This document shows positions 32,405 to 45,200 of a stretch of 64,000 bases of DNA, one piece after another. Each line of letters starts with the position of its first letter. Position 1 is the stretch's first letter. Under the pieces are notes generated by a model. That model did no database searches. It was not told the origin of the DNA and worked only from the letters and a program-made list of their open reading frames with translations. This DNA is from Crambe crambe (lineage: Eukaryota; Porifera; Demospongiae; Poecilosclerida; Crambeidae): assembly GCA_963924555.1 (NCBI GenBank), contig OZ004581.1, forward strand, positions 1,674,001 to 1,738,000. Reading direction: 5' to 3'. The position numbers were made by a program, and so were the translations under genes.

Positions 32405-35400
32405 TGCTTATCATTCTCAGCTAACATGATAAAAGTTCAATAGAATTAGTTCTCATAAAATTAGCTTATGAAACAAACCACCAACGTTTCGACCAGAATA
32501 CTCTAGCCTACTAGACAACAACCACCCTGATGAAGGCTAGAGTATTCTGGTCGAAACGTTGGTGGTTTGTTTCATAAGCTAATTTTATGAGAACTAATTC
32601 TATTGAATTATTATTATTATTATTATTATTAGACAACCATATCTCTCGAACCACTCAAGCTACAGCTATGATTTCTGGATAAATCCACTCCAAATTCTAC
32701 GAACTACGATCTTTTCTACTCGTTGATCCTCGAAAGAGTCGATGAAAAAGGAGACACTATGGAGCACAGCACTCGACTAATTTAGGAAGCCATCTTTTCT
32801 GTAATACGCATGCGCATGTATTCGATATCTAATTATTCGAAATTATAATATTACTCAGCTAATTCTCTAGCTAGCTCTATGGACTACACTATCGACTCGG
32901 GGATTTTAGATTCACCAATCCAGCTACCGGTAGACTGTATTTCAGCATCTTCGACCTCCAAGTATAGCTCAACAATAACACAACACCTTGACTCGTTGCT
33001 ATGCTATTGGAGAACCATTCTTCTTCCATCTGTTCCCTGCATAGAAGAATGAACTCTATACATAGCTAAAACCATAAAAGAGAGGAAAAAAGACCAGGAA
33101 CAAGTAAGGGAAAAAGCATTTCGTGAAATGAAAAAAGATGTAGGGATGACCACTGCTCAAAAAAGTAAGGAAACAAGGATGGAAATGGGATCAATCTTTG
33201 TTCTGTATATCCAGCCAACAATCCCTACATATACGTATATTAGCTACTGCACTATAATCTGAAGCTACCCGACGTATATGTAGGGATTGTTGGCTGGATA
33301 TACAGAACAAAGATTGATCCCATTTCCATCCTTGTTTCCTTACTTTTTTGAGCAGTGGTCATCCCTACATCTTCATCTTTTTTCATTTCACGAAATGCTT
33401 TTTCCCTTACTTGTTAAATGTGATGTAGGTATCAAAATCTCAATTTGCATGAATAAGGCCATTAACCAACATAGCATGGAGTAATTACAACTTACGAGCA
33501 ATTCTTAGGGCCAGATTCTCATTGTTGCCCCCCATCTTGTGAGCAACAGCATCGATTAAAACTTGGACAGTGGGTGTTGGCAGATTTAATTTGATATCAA
33601 AATAGAGCTTCAACCAAATCTATGAATACATTTATAGAATAACTACTAGCGTAGGCTACCGATTATCGACCAGAAGTTATTCCTTGTACCATATCTCCTT
33701 CACCGATGGTCGTCAAAGTCTCAAACAACAACCATAAGAAAGATAATTTCATCCTCTATTAGGCCCCTTAAAAAGATACTGTTATACTATTTTATGCTAT
33801 AAAATACATCATCATAACAAATTATATAAAAAATGAACGAAGCTTTTCAATCATAAACTGCTTCACAATTTAACGGTGGAATGGAACTGCTGCAGAAGCT
33901 CTCCTTTTTGCTGGATTCAGGTGATACTTTTCAGACACAGTCTTCATTGGTCTGTGTTACATATTTTACAGAATCGAGTCATAATCTATCCATACAGTCA
34001 TGAAACAAGCACCAAATTCGACTCTAAGTCGATAGCTTTCGTAGCTTTTAGCGATCTTCCGGAGCCAATGGTGATGGGTAACGTGAGCTAGTAACTTACT
34101 TTCATACTGCAGTCGATAAATACTTGCTGCTGAAGTCCTGTTTTCTCTCTAGAGCTTTAAGTTTTCCCCATATATTTTTCAATGCAGCCATTTCTTAGAC
34201 TCCGTTTACGTTTGTTTACTACCGTAGACTCTCCGTATACTAAGTAGTCGATAATAGGTGCTAAAACAGCTGACAATAGGTGCCGGTCGATAATCGGTAG
34301 CCTACGCTATAAAGCTTGTAGGGTTAGGGTTAGAGCTAGGGCTGGGACGTTGTGGGGACTTCCCTTCCCCCTCTCTTGTTTTAAATACAGCAGGTTATTT
34401 TTGAGGGGTAAATGATGGATGGTGAGTTGGGTGCAGCATACACATAGCTATGTAAAAATATATCTGGACCTAAGCAAATGAGCAGCAAGAGTTAGTAGTA
34501 TGTGCCTGTGGAAGTTGCGATTATGACTAGGTAAAAGCCATTATGTGGATTGTAATGCACCTTGTGCCTGATGGACAGTCTTCCATACATCTTTCTTTAC
34601 CAGCAAATTTGCTAAAACCATAGAAGGTGGTACAGACCTTGAAAGGGCCCAGGAATCCAGAAGATAAGTCACTTTTCACATTTAAAGTATATATATTGAA
34701 AGCCCTACTGCAACAATCTAGACATACTGTGTGGGGGCACAGTTGTTTCATATAATATTCGTGGGTTAAACTATCCATGAATACCATAGAAAATTTTTTT
34801 CTCCACAAAATAACCTGCTGTAATAATATGGGCACAAATTTTGGAGTTCTACTGAGGCTGGAAAGTATTGTTGTAAGTCACAAGGACACACAGTACCAAT
34901 ACGCATGGCTCCTGTCATTGAGCAGTTCAGTTGATGACTGAGCTACGTATAGCTGAATCGAGTTGAGTTATAATTCTCAACATGCCTGGTATTAGCTACC
35001 TACCTCAATTAATTTTTGAATTTTATTTTCATAGCTGAACTGGTCCTTATCAATAACCTCCACTTCTCTGACTGGTATTCCAAGCAACACTCCTATCTCG
35101 AACCACTTATTTTGGACCTCAACAAGGAAATGGACAAGATCATGAATGATCCTCCTTCTTTCATCAGTTTCAGTGAAATCACCTGGTTTATCAATAATGT
35201 CATGATTCATAGCACTGTGTATATCATCTCAGTTTAACATACACAATTGTGTTCCATCTCCTTTTGATGCAATGTCTGAAAGATTCTTTTCTTCAAATAC
35301 TGTTATATTAAAATATAATTGAATGATTGAATAAATTTATTCCTGATTACCTTTCCATTCTTTAGCGATTTTAAAGGCAGCTAGACCATTATTTCCTCCA

Positions 35401-35882
35401 AGACTGTCAGCTATAACATAAACCACTGACCACCAGCAAGGGTCAAGCCTTCCATGACGTACTTCACTATTGATCCATGAAATTAGTACATCAATCAGTC
35501 CTCTCACTGAGTTACCTATTGTAGGTTTGTTAACAATCATTAGCTACTGAGCAATATTTAAACTCATATCTTTTGAGGACACTCCTTATTTCAATATTTT
35601 GATGGACAGGCTTACTTCCATGTTTTCTCTTCAGATCTTCTGATGATGAGGATGTATTTACCAAGGATCCAATCTGCACCCATTTCTCGTGCACTTCTGA
35701 AAAAGCTTTCATCAGCATTGGAAGGTCTTTCTCTTCTGAATAAATAGAAAAGCAAATTTGAAAAACTATAGCTGAGACTTTAGAGACTCACGAAATCTTT
35801 CCGTAGGAACATTTGGATACCTTTCAAGTGCTCTTTTTGCATTGTTTGGCCTGTGGCCTCTCCAATCCACCCTAGTAGCCAT
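31603..35882 (-). CDS. truncated Death-Death gene, copy 2
   Basis: Exons 35882-35792, 35735-35616, 35515-35351, 35182-35004, 33619-33496 and 31737-31603 repeat exons 1-6 of the 14-exon gene with identical lengths (91, 120, 165, 179, 124, 135 nt), splice sites and open frames. The product would be two Death domains plus the linker, about 271 residues before any further exon. The CARD-like and Pro/Ser exons are deleted and no GTPase exon follows. Intron 5 has grown by insertion of several mobile elements. It could be a free Death-Death adaptor or decoy, or a pseudogene without a stop-bearing last exon. Confidence 0.6.
32134..32155. repeat. short palindrome AGAGAGTGCGGTAGCACTCTCT
   Basis: Near-perfect palindrome. 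Similar copies occur at 52879-52900 and 59536-59557, and a half-copy at 5161-5175, usually next to a TAGGGATG/CCCTAC word. Probably ends of a dispersed element family. Any function is unknown. Confidence 0.55.
32370..32403. repeat. (ATT)n microsatellite
   Basis: Simple trinucleotide repeat. A second run at 32605-32630 lies on the other side of the adjacent long hairpin, so ATT runs flank the hairpin on both sides. Confidence 0.85.
32438..32605. repeat. long perfect hairpin (71-nt arms)
   Basis: Arms 32438-32508 and 32535-32605 appear to be exact inverted copies separated by a 26-nt loop containing ACAACAACCACC. The arms include GTTTCGACCAGAATACTCTA and its inverse. Flanked by ATT microsatellites. 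Lies in an expanded intron of the truncated Death-Death gene. The perfect identity suggests a recent origin. Confidence 0.8.
32880..33418. mobile_element. large foldback element, copy 1
   Basis: The inner stem pairs 33100-33236 with 33272-33416 (words CAATCCCTACATATACG and the inverse). The outer left arm 32880-33100 has no right partner here but matches the inverse of the right arm of a second copy at 63488-64000. Copy 1 is therefore missing its outer right arm. No coding capacity seen. Confidence 0.7.
33649..34307. mobile_element. TA-flanked MITE (GCGTAGGCTACCGATTATCG), copy 1
   Basis: Perfect terminal inverted repeats of about 23 nt (GCGTAGGCTACCGATTATCG at the left, its inverse at the right) flanked by TA on both sides. 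659 nt. The matching intron in the first unit (about 10830-10855) lacks it. A diverged, interrupted family member is at 61399-62828. No transposase frame. Confidence 0.8.
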
Positions 35883-37040
35883 TGATAAACGACTCACCAG
35901 GACAACTTTTAACGAGCCTCATCCGGTACCCGGAACCCTTGGCCTTTTACGGAGTGGCATCACGTGATCCTGGCTCACCCATTTTTATTATTTTTTTGTC
36001 GGATCGGGGGTACGGGTGTGACTCTAGTCTCGGCCCAGCCCCCACCCGGAAAGGAGAGGGGTCTGGTGACTATGGGCATGGAATGAAAAGCACAAGTGTA
36101 CATCCTCAGTTACAAACCAATCCTGCACAGTCCAAATGTAATTCGCTATTACCACAAGTATGATTCATTAAAGTAAATTTCAGTTTCAGTCGCAGTTCCA
36201 CAATCCATTGTTGAAAACTCAGACAAAAAATAGACTATTAATGGGGAAGTTTTGTTCCATGTAAGGCCGTTATATTTCGAACTTCCCTGTTGTAAATAAT
36301 TAGTGGTGATGTTATAGCTAGCATAAACTTTTGGTGAGCTTTAGAATATAAGATGATTATTTCAAGAGTAGCCTCCATTATAGACCCTCCAGCAATATCC
36401 TCTCAACCTTCAAGGAACTTTCTATATCCCACTCTTCCTCCAATGGCGAGGAAGCAGAAGTTGGTCAGCCGTAAACAGGATAGAGTATTACACTCATAAT
36501 TATAGTGCAGTACACAATACTGGATGTACATTACGTATATACATCATAAGTAGCCTTAATAGTTTGTAGTAACCACATTCAATTTGGCTACATGATAGTA
36601 TGATGCCTGATAATAATTACACCATAAGGCATTAGCTATAATTATTCTTAAAGATAAACACAATTATCAAGTAAAAATGGACATGGCTCAGGCTTAAGTA
36701 GGCATCTGGGGCACTACAGTGCACCATACAGGCCTGTCTTGGCCATCCCTGGATCCAGCCCTGGCAAGGTATGTACCATAGATACCACTGTGACAGTCCC
36801 TTGTAGGTGCATGATTATGTGCATGCTCCATGAAATTGCAATTAATACATAGGTAAACCCAAAGGATTTTGATTCAAGGTATAGATAGTTAGCTAACATT
36901 GACTCAAATGTAACTTGCAATTATTCAAATAGCTAATCCCCACATGAAACAATTTCACCATCTCTTGAGCTATGGTCAAAGGTGATGTGAAAGGTAAGAG
37001 AATGATTTCATTTAAGGATGATTATGAATGTGTCACTATT
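35883..37040. other. intergenic, no gene seen
   Basis: Upstream flank of the truncated Death-Death gene, then AT-rich DNA. A GC-rich patch at about 36000-36060 interrupts the homology with the first unit and is probably a repeat fragment. No supported coding sequence. Confidence 0.4.
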
Positions 37041-37131
37041 CACTGTAAAAAGGAAGTGCACACACTGTTTTGTTTTTAGTGTGTGTATTGGGACAATTTA
37101 GTGTACAGTACACACTTTCATTTTTACAGTG
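37041..37131. mobile_element. CACTGTAAAAATGAAAGTG MITE, copy 3
   Basis: Foldback with ends CACTGTAAAAAGGAAGTG and CACTTTCATTTTTACAGTG, shorter than the copies beside the transporters. Shows the family moves independently of the segmental duplication. Confidence 0.65.
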
Positions 37132-37603
37132 AATAAACTGTTAAGCTAGCTGTTTTGTGTGTCAGGTGTAGGTAAGTGTCAGGCTATAGGTCCATACTGA
37201 TTAGAGTTAGCTATCTTTTCTACGTAACAAATCATCGATCATTTTTGACAGCTTCACAATTGGATTTATTTAGCTGAAGCAATTCATTTTCTCAAATTTC
37301 ATCGAGTCTGAAGGGTCTCCCTATTTTTGAAGCTGGTTCTCAACTCGTTCCACCGCCAATGTGCTAGCAGTAATGATTCTCCTTGATTGTCAACTAGTTC
37401 TACCTAAAGGATTCAGAAACATCATGTATATAGTCCTCCACAGTCGCCATTTCCTGAAGTTATGTAGCTACCCAACTGAAAGTTTTTCCGGAGTTGCACC
37501 ATCTTACCTTCACTGCATGTACGTATAATAATTATATGCATGACTTGTCATTACATGACTTGTCACTAGCCCTGTAGACGTAGATATAGCTAGTATAGCT
37601 ACA

Positions 37604-38610
37604 ATGACTTTCTCGACAACTGGTATCACTCCCCTCCACCTAACTAATGATGTGAACAAGGTCAGGGAATTACTGCAAAGTGGTGAATACAGTGTAAACT
37701 GTTCTGACTCCAATGGGAGGACTCCACTGCATTATGCCTGTGCTAAAGGTCACTTGGATGTGGTGAAGGTGCTGATATCTGACTTCAATGCTGATATTCT
37801 TTTTAAGGATATTAATGGCTGCATACCACTAATGAATGCTGCTTTCAATGGGTGGGAGCATGTGGTGCTTACTCTATTGAATGAGTATCACTGTCCTTCA
37901 AATATCAGAAGTAAAGACAATAAAATATTGCTTCACTGGGCATGCAATGGAGGTAATGTTAGCTTAGTTACAACTCTGATACAAAATCACAAGGATATTA
38001 ATGCTAGGGATAATAAAAATAACACCCCACTCCATGTGGCAGCATTGTGCGGGAAAAAAGAGGTTACTTTAATGAGATGGGCTGTGACATAAATGTCAAA
38101 GGTGGTTTAGGTCAGTCTTTGTTACATTTGGCATGCAACGTTAGCCTAGTTCAAACTCTGATACAAGATCACAATGCTAACATCAATGTTAGAGATAATC
38201 AGAATAACACACCACTCCACATGGCAGCATTGGGTGCAAAAAAAGAGGTTGCATTGTTTTTACTTAATGAAATGGGCTGTGACGATTGATAAAGGTGGTC
38301 TAGGTTGGTCTTTGTTACATTTGGCAGGTGATGTTAGCCTAGTTTAAACTCTGATACAATACCACAAAGCCGATATCTGTGCTAGGGACAATGAAAATAA
38401 CACACCACTCCATGTTGCAGCATTAGGTGGGAAAAAGAGGTTGCTTTGTTTTTAATTATTGAAATCGGTAAAGAGGTGGATTATGAGTAAAAGGTTATTT
38501 AGGTCAGTCTTTGTTATATTTAGCATGCAGTGGAGGTAATGTTAGCCTAGTTCAAAGTTACTCTGATACAAGACCACAAAGTTGATATCAATGCTATAGG
38601 GATGATCAGA
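37604..38610 (+). pseudogene. ankyrin-repeat protein, decaying
   Basis: An ATG at 37604 opens a frame with four to five ankyrin repeats (RTPLHYACAKGHLDVVKVLI, then NNTPLHVAALCGKKEV). About 30 nt appear to be lost near 38060, shifting the frame. The next frame (38047-38289) has further repeats with NVSLVQTLIQDH and TPLHMAALGAKKEVALFLL, then a TGA. Beyond 38289 the repeats continue with multiple frame changes to about 38600. Ankyrin repeats are protein-binding scaffolds. No partner domain is found, and the array is no longer a working gene unless the 5' part is used alone. Confidence 0.7.
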
Positions 38611-39253
38611 GTATTGATAGCTGGATCATAGATCGACCTCAGAATTCTTCATGAGTGTTGGTAAGTCCTTGGTTGTATGCATGGCCATAGCATTTTTTGT
38701 TGTAGTGAAATAGCAGAAGTTCTTCTGAATACATGGTGCCTTAGGTCGATCCTGGCCTGTAGTCGCTCCAATCCATAGCCCGGCAAGGTCATAATGCTCT
38801 CCATGCCTACAATTAGACGCCCCCATGATTATGACACATACCGTAATCATACTTGTAACACGCATGCGCGTCACTCAAAAGTTGCATTAGGTTTTTTCCC
38901 TCTGAGACTAAGCTAGCTATAATTGTGCTGCAGCAAAATAACTAAAGCAATAAATATTTCAGCTATAGTGTATGCATGGCTGATGCTAACTAAACTATAA
39001 GCTATTGTACAGCACAACAATAAACAAATAAAACATAGACAGCTTTTGTGTGCATGGCTAATGCTAACTAGACTATAACTCTACAGCACAACATTAATGA
39101 ATAAAACATTACAGCTTTCGTATGCATGGCTAATACTAACTAGACTAAACTTTGTAGCTATATACAGCAAAAAAAACAACAACAACAAAAAAACAACAAA
39201 AAAACTAGTTCTTTTTTCTTTTCCTTTCTTTATTTTCTTTCTTTCAAACTTGT
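38611..39253. other. intergenic with short tandem homologies
   Basis: Contains three related stretches near 38960, 39040 and 39120 (TATGCATGGC..AATGCTAACTA), each about 75-80 nt apart, then an A/AAC-rich run. This is the 3' flank of the GVIN gene. No coding sequence seen. Confidence 0.45.
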
Positions 39254-42200
39254 TTACAGATGATAAATGCTTTTTAAATTTTCTTCCACTTCTTCCCACT
39301 TGATGTCATGCCACTGCGGTGGAACTTCAGGTGGCTTTGCACTGAATTTTCTTCCTAAATGTTCTCTGTACTTGCCTATAAACCTCTTCCAATACAGTGA
39401 CCCTTCAGAAGTAAGATCGGGAGGAATGGACCAATCTGGGTATATTAACTGGTAATCTTTGTAGGGGTGGAATTTTTGGTTTGTAGCTGCATTTCGAAAA
39501 TTTATATCACCAGCAACATTTGCAGGGCAAAAGTCTGTTGTCAATACATTGGTTTTAGTCCAACGATATCCTCCAAGGCATTCAGGGCGATGTACTGCAA
39601 TGTGGTGCTTTTGCTCATCATGAATATGATTAGGGTCTAGCCAATCACATTGCTCTTTACAAAAAGGACATTGCTCTGTGCAACCAATCAAATTTCTTAA
39701 GAGCTCATGTGGCTTATCCTTCCAGTGAACCATTTCTTTCTCACATTCAATGGTGTTGAGTGAAGTATGAAGTTTCTTTTTTAAATCTTCAAGCCCAGAA
39801 CGAATTTGTCTTTTAAAGTTATCAAGATTCAGTTCAGATGGTGCATCTGAAGAAGCATTCAGTAATTCATTGACTTTAAGAGCAATTCCTAACTCATCTA
39901 TGATAGTTTTATCACTACAAAAGGCTGACAACCATTCATGCATATCAGTTTCATTCACTTCAGTCACCTTACTTTCTACAACTCCTATTAGCCTTGATAC
40001 TTCATCCTTTGCTGAAATTTGTAATCGTGTGTTTTCACCAGATATCCTTTGATTGCAAAATTGCACTGTGTAGTGTTTTATTCGCTTTTCAAGATAATCT
40101 TTGACATTTGAAGCATAGGCCATATAATCCTCAAAGCTATCATTCTCATGGAGATCTGTGAGGATCTTGACTTTAAGAGCCATCTTGGAAGAGAAATGGT
40201 GCTCAGAGCTCTTCATTACCCCAACCATTTTGGCACCAAGTGTTTTTCCAACTTGTTCTCTTATAGGTCTTTCAAGATATGAAGAAAGAGTGTTGGCAAT
40301 AGCCTCTTCAGCTTCAGTCTGGTTGTACTGATTTTTAAACTTTGTAAAGAGGGGACCCTTCAAATTCTTTTCCAAGTAGAGTCGTGGATCATTTTTCTTT
40401 CTGAAAGATTCAGCCATTTTATCAAATTCCGGAACAGAAGAACCACAAATCATTAAATATACCTCATACCTGTATGTCGATGTGAAAGTGAGATGATCTT
40501 TGAGAGGAGCTGATTCTTTTTTAATGGTTGCATCCACTTTATGAAGGAGTTCCTGGACAAATCCTTGCTTGAAGTCGGTATCTTTCTGTGTTGTGTCTTC
40601 CAGGTACTGTCTTGCTGTGCTAAACACTTTTTCTGTAACCTCAATAGCTTCTTTCTGGTAAGCATCGACAGTAGTTTTCTTACCACGAAAAAGGAAAGAG
40701 ATCTTATCAACAATAATATCACGAACACTAGTACTATGAACACTAGTACCATGAACACTAGTACCATGTGTGATATAATGTCTTTCCTCAGGTAAAAAGG
40801 AAAAGATACTTTCCCCCCATTTCTTCAATTTCTTTTCTTCATACTTCGCTATGAACTGACCTTCACGATTTTGTGCCCGTCGTATAAACTCAGTCATTTT
40901 ATTTTCAACTTCAGCCTCTACATTCCTACGTTCTCCAGACACCTTAGGGATCTGTTCACGTAGAAGTTCTTTCCAAATGCTGTCAAACTTTTTTTTGAGT
41001 TCTTTTTCTGTTTGTCTCTTTTTCAAAATTTTTCTCACTTGGTCAATAGTAAGCACTCCACCTACCATAATATCATTGAGATGACCTTCAGTTAACTCAC
41101 CTCCACACTGTTGTATGATGGTATTTATTTGACTTACTTCTTCTTCAGTGATAATTTGTTGCTCATGGTAGAGCTGTATATTTTTATCTGTAAATAATTG
41201 TCTTTGAAGAACATTCTTCAGTTGTTGTGGTTTCAACCTTTTCACTTGCAGGCTTTGATCAAGCTCTTCTTGTTCTTTTTTTATGCTTGCAATATGTTCA
41301 TGAACTTTTGCTGTGATGATTTCTGCATAACTGTTTCTGTCACTTTCGAATTTAGTGATAACCTCTCTGCTTTTTCCCAATTTTCTGCAGTGCTGTTCTG
41401 CATGTAACTCCAACTCCAATGAATGGTTTTCCAATCTCTTTTCAAATTTTGCCTTCCACTGCACTAAGATTTCACTCTGTTTGCCATTGAAAAATTCCTC
41501 CATCTGTGATTTAAGTGGTTCAATTTGCTCCGAAACATAAGCTTTTAGTCTCCTACACTTAAATTTCACCAAGGCAGGAACTTTGTCTAGAGTAGCAGCA
41601 CTGATTGCATTTTCAGCTTGTTGTTCCCATTTTAACATTGCTTCTGTAAATGTCCAATCCCATTTATCATATGCAGTTTCCAATGAGTTGTAAACAGTGA
41701 TCTCCAGAGAGTTTTTGAAGCTGAACACAAATTTTTCTTTAAGTAGAGCCTGCCATAAGTCATTCATTTTCCCATGAAAAGAGGATAGACTGAGATCCCC
41801 ACCTTCTCTTTCAGAGGTCGATAGACTGGCTTTGCTTGCTCTCTTACATATAATTTCAATGAAGTGTTTCTTTAGCATCTGTGCAGATTGACTGTACCCC
41901 TTGTTAACAGGGGCCATTGGTGGATCACCTTTCCATAATCCAGGGAAATGATGGACATCAGTCTGATCATTGAATTTTATCACATCGTTAAAGGACTTAA
42001 ACTGTCCCTCACAATTCTCTTCCCTTGCTGCATCAAGTGTAATCTGATCCAATTTCTGTGTAAACTTATCACGCCCAACTTCACTATTTAGGTTTGCCCC
42101 AGCATTTTGATGAACAAATTGGCAGCTTGGATTAAATTTGACTTGAATCATGCGAAGAAATGCATGAACTGATGTCTGCAAAATATCGTCCATGTCTCCA

Positions 42201-45200
42201 GCTACCTCACCATAAATATTGATCAGGGTTGTATTGGCTAGACCAATAACAAATGTGGCAAGTTCATTGTCATGCTTTTGTGTTTTAAGTGGGTCGAGTT
42301 CAGGAGCACGCAAACCTTCAGTGTCAACCACCAACACATATTCACATTTCGTTCTTTGTCGTAACTCCTCATCCAGTGAAAGTAGCTGCATGAATGCTCC
42401 ACGAGTACATCTACCAGCACTGACATTGAATTGGAGGCCGAATGCTGTGTTCAGCATTGTGGACTTCCCTGTGCTTTGAAGTCCAAGGACTGACAGGACA
42501 AATATGTTAGGATCTCCAAGCATTTTTTCTGCCGAATGAAGCACAGCAGTAACCCACTGTAGAGGTACATGAGCAGCATCACCATCCATCAGTTCCAAAG
42601 GGTAGCCATCAATAAAAAGCTCAGCAGCTGCCTCAGAAAAACTGGAAAGAACTTTTCCTGATGCTAGAGCAGCTTCATACACTTGACCAAGTTCTCGGAA
42701 GAGGTGCTCTAGACCGAAAGAAGAATTGATGATATCTTCTTGAAGATCCCTTAATTCCTTCTTCAGCTTGTCACTCTTTATTTTTTCCTCACTTTTTTGG
42801 GAGTTGCTCTTAGGAAGCTTGGATAACTCTTTACGTACAGATTGATACTGGTGCTGCTTTTCTGATATGCTTTCCCTTGAAAGATTGTTTAATTCCAGTT
42901 TCAAACATTGCAAGAAAAAATTTCTCAATATTCTATTGGATGTTCCTCCAAGTTTAAGCAGAGAGTCTGTGAAAGACTTCATCACTGGAGTAAGAGAATT
43001 AACATGTTTAAGTTGTTTTGTACGGATTTCAGCTTTCTTTTTATTCATATCTGCAGTGTATTCATTCACTGTTTTGTTTCCCCTTTGAATGTGTCGATGG
43101 AGTTCCTTGTCATTAGCAGCCCAAGCTCTCCACAGGTTACTGCCTTGCAATGGAAGCATAGCATCCTTCAAGCTTGGTTCTTTTTCTCTACAGCCAGTAA
43201 CAATGCTCGTTAATCTATTTGCAAGATTTAAGCCTTTGATATAAGAATCATAGCTTTCATCTACAAGGATTCCTTCCTCTCTGATTCCAAATAAATCTTC
43301 AATGGACTTTGGTTTCTCCACTCTCTCCAGATTTTTCTTTATTCTTTGACGAATGGAATCTTTTATTTCTGATGCATTTTTTTTTGCCAGACTGATCATG
43401 CGAGTATCAGAAATTACTCTCTTCAATGAATCTGGTTTCTTCTTCATATCATTTAGTATTGTGATTGCACCAGGATATGAATTAAACTCATTCAAAATCT
43501 CAATGGTCTGGCTGTCAAACTCTAAGTCCTCTTCAGTGAGAAGGATAAAGCACATGGATGATATTTGACTGAGGAATCTGCTTTGTCGAAGATGCTGCCT
43601 ACCATCACCATGGAGGTTTAGAAAGGTAACAGCATCTGGAAATGCATCAGATGCTTTTCCTGCTGGAAGATACCAACACATATCAACAAGTCCTTCTCCA
43701 AGCAAATGACCTAGTTGTCCACCAGGGCAGTCGCAATGAAAATAGTGATCGTAGTGGGAGTCACTAATGACCTCATTTAATATCTTGGACTTTGATGCAC
43801 CACGTTCCTGATGTTTCCCAAAGCGGATAAATGACACAATTGGCATTTTATAACTGACTATTGGTTGTGTTCGCTGGACTACTTCACCATCTTTGTTGGT
43901 AGACTTCCACTCTTTGATAATGGAGCGCATGGCCCAAAGAGGAAGAGTTAATTGCTTGGTGAATGGATCTGGTAAGAGAAATGGAAGAGCTAGCTGACAT
44001 TTGGCTAACCTAGAGAACAAATCTTGACGGAGAAAGTCATCAGAGCAAAGAATTAGGGCAAGGACACTGTCAACTGGATGTATCCTGCTAGATTTGTTGA
44101 CTTCTGATTCATCTTCATCAGACTCATCAGAATCATCATCACTGTCATTTTCTTTTTTGCAATGACTACCTCCTTTGTTATCTGTAGGCATCAGGTCAGA
44201 CCTACACAGTGAATCATATGACATCAGCTTATGCAGAATGAGGTGCGGAAGTTGCTTTGGATCAGTTGGATGGGTCTCATTCAATGATAGTTTCAATGGT
44301 TCTGGTCTGATACACAGAGCATCTTGCATTTGTAGCCCCTTGGGATAATGCTTGCAAAGCCCTAGTTTCTCAAGAAGAGCATGAGCTTCTGAGTTCATTC
44401 GGAAAACTGAGGAAGCATCTGCAGTTATTGGTTTGTTTTGTTCTGCCTTGTTAAGAGAGTGATGATCTTTTTTCTTAGGTGGAGGAGGTGGAGGCTTCTT
44501 TGGATGAGAGGATTTCATCAATGAATGCAGTTTTTGTTTCAATTCCTCCAATAAAGAAGAGCCATGCAGGTATGCATTCAGAATCTTTGGAATCGTTGGT
44601 TCAAGAGGTGGCTGAAGATCTGATGTCATTATATAAATATTTTGCAAAAACTCCTTCAATTGACTTTGTTGAGTTGGACAATAACTCACTGCTAAGTGGA
44701 ATAGATAGGCTTGAAGGTGCAGAGGTTTCTTTTTCACGTACTCATTAAACTGTTTTCTCTGCTCAGAAAACTGTTTTTGCAAAGACTCCAGGTCTTTTAC
44801 TGAAATAGGTTTTAGTGTTATGACACCATCAAAGGCATCGACCTGATATGGATAAACTAGGATGGTTATGAAAACATTGTCATATGTCAGCCGATAGTGA
44901 ATTTGGAGACTGTTAACTCCCTTTGAAACATCCCTGGAGAGTTTTTCAGGAGAAACTACTGAACCTGACAATTCAACATTCCTTGCATCTATCACAATTT
45001 TGTCCAGGAAGGAACCAAAGCTTTCAAAGTCTGTGATATCACTCTCTGGATGATAATGACTTGATGCAGAATTTGACTTGTACAACCAATCAGAAACTTC
45101 CACCAAACAAGGAAAAACTCGTGTGTCTAGTTGACTCAGCTCACGTTCTTCTAGTAGTTGTTTAAGAAGGACTTTCACATCTTCCAAATTAGCAGATGTT

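Noticed and set aside
32521..32560. Hammerhead-ribozyme-like words CTGATGA ... CGAAAC in the right arm of the long hairpin
   Set aside because: The first stem-II position does not pair in the canonical way, and no strand complementary for stem I sits in the right place. The sequence is better explained as part of a 71-nt inverted repeat.
40453..40767. Frame rich in MVLVFMVLVFIV on minus within the GVIN gene
   Set aside because: Shadow frame of a 15-nt repeat (HGTSV repeats in the true frame).
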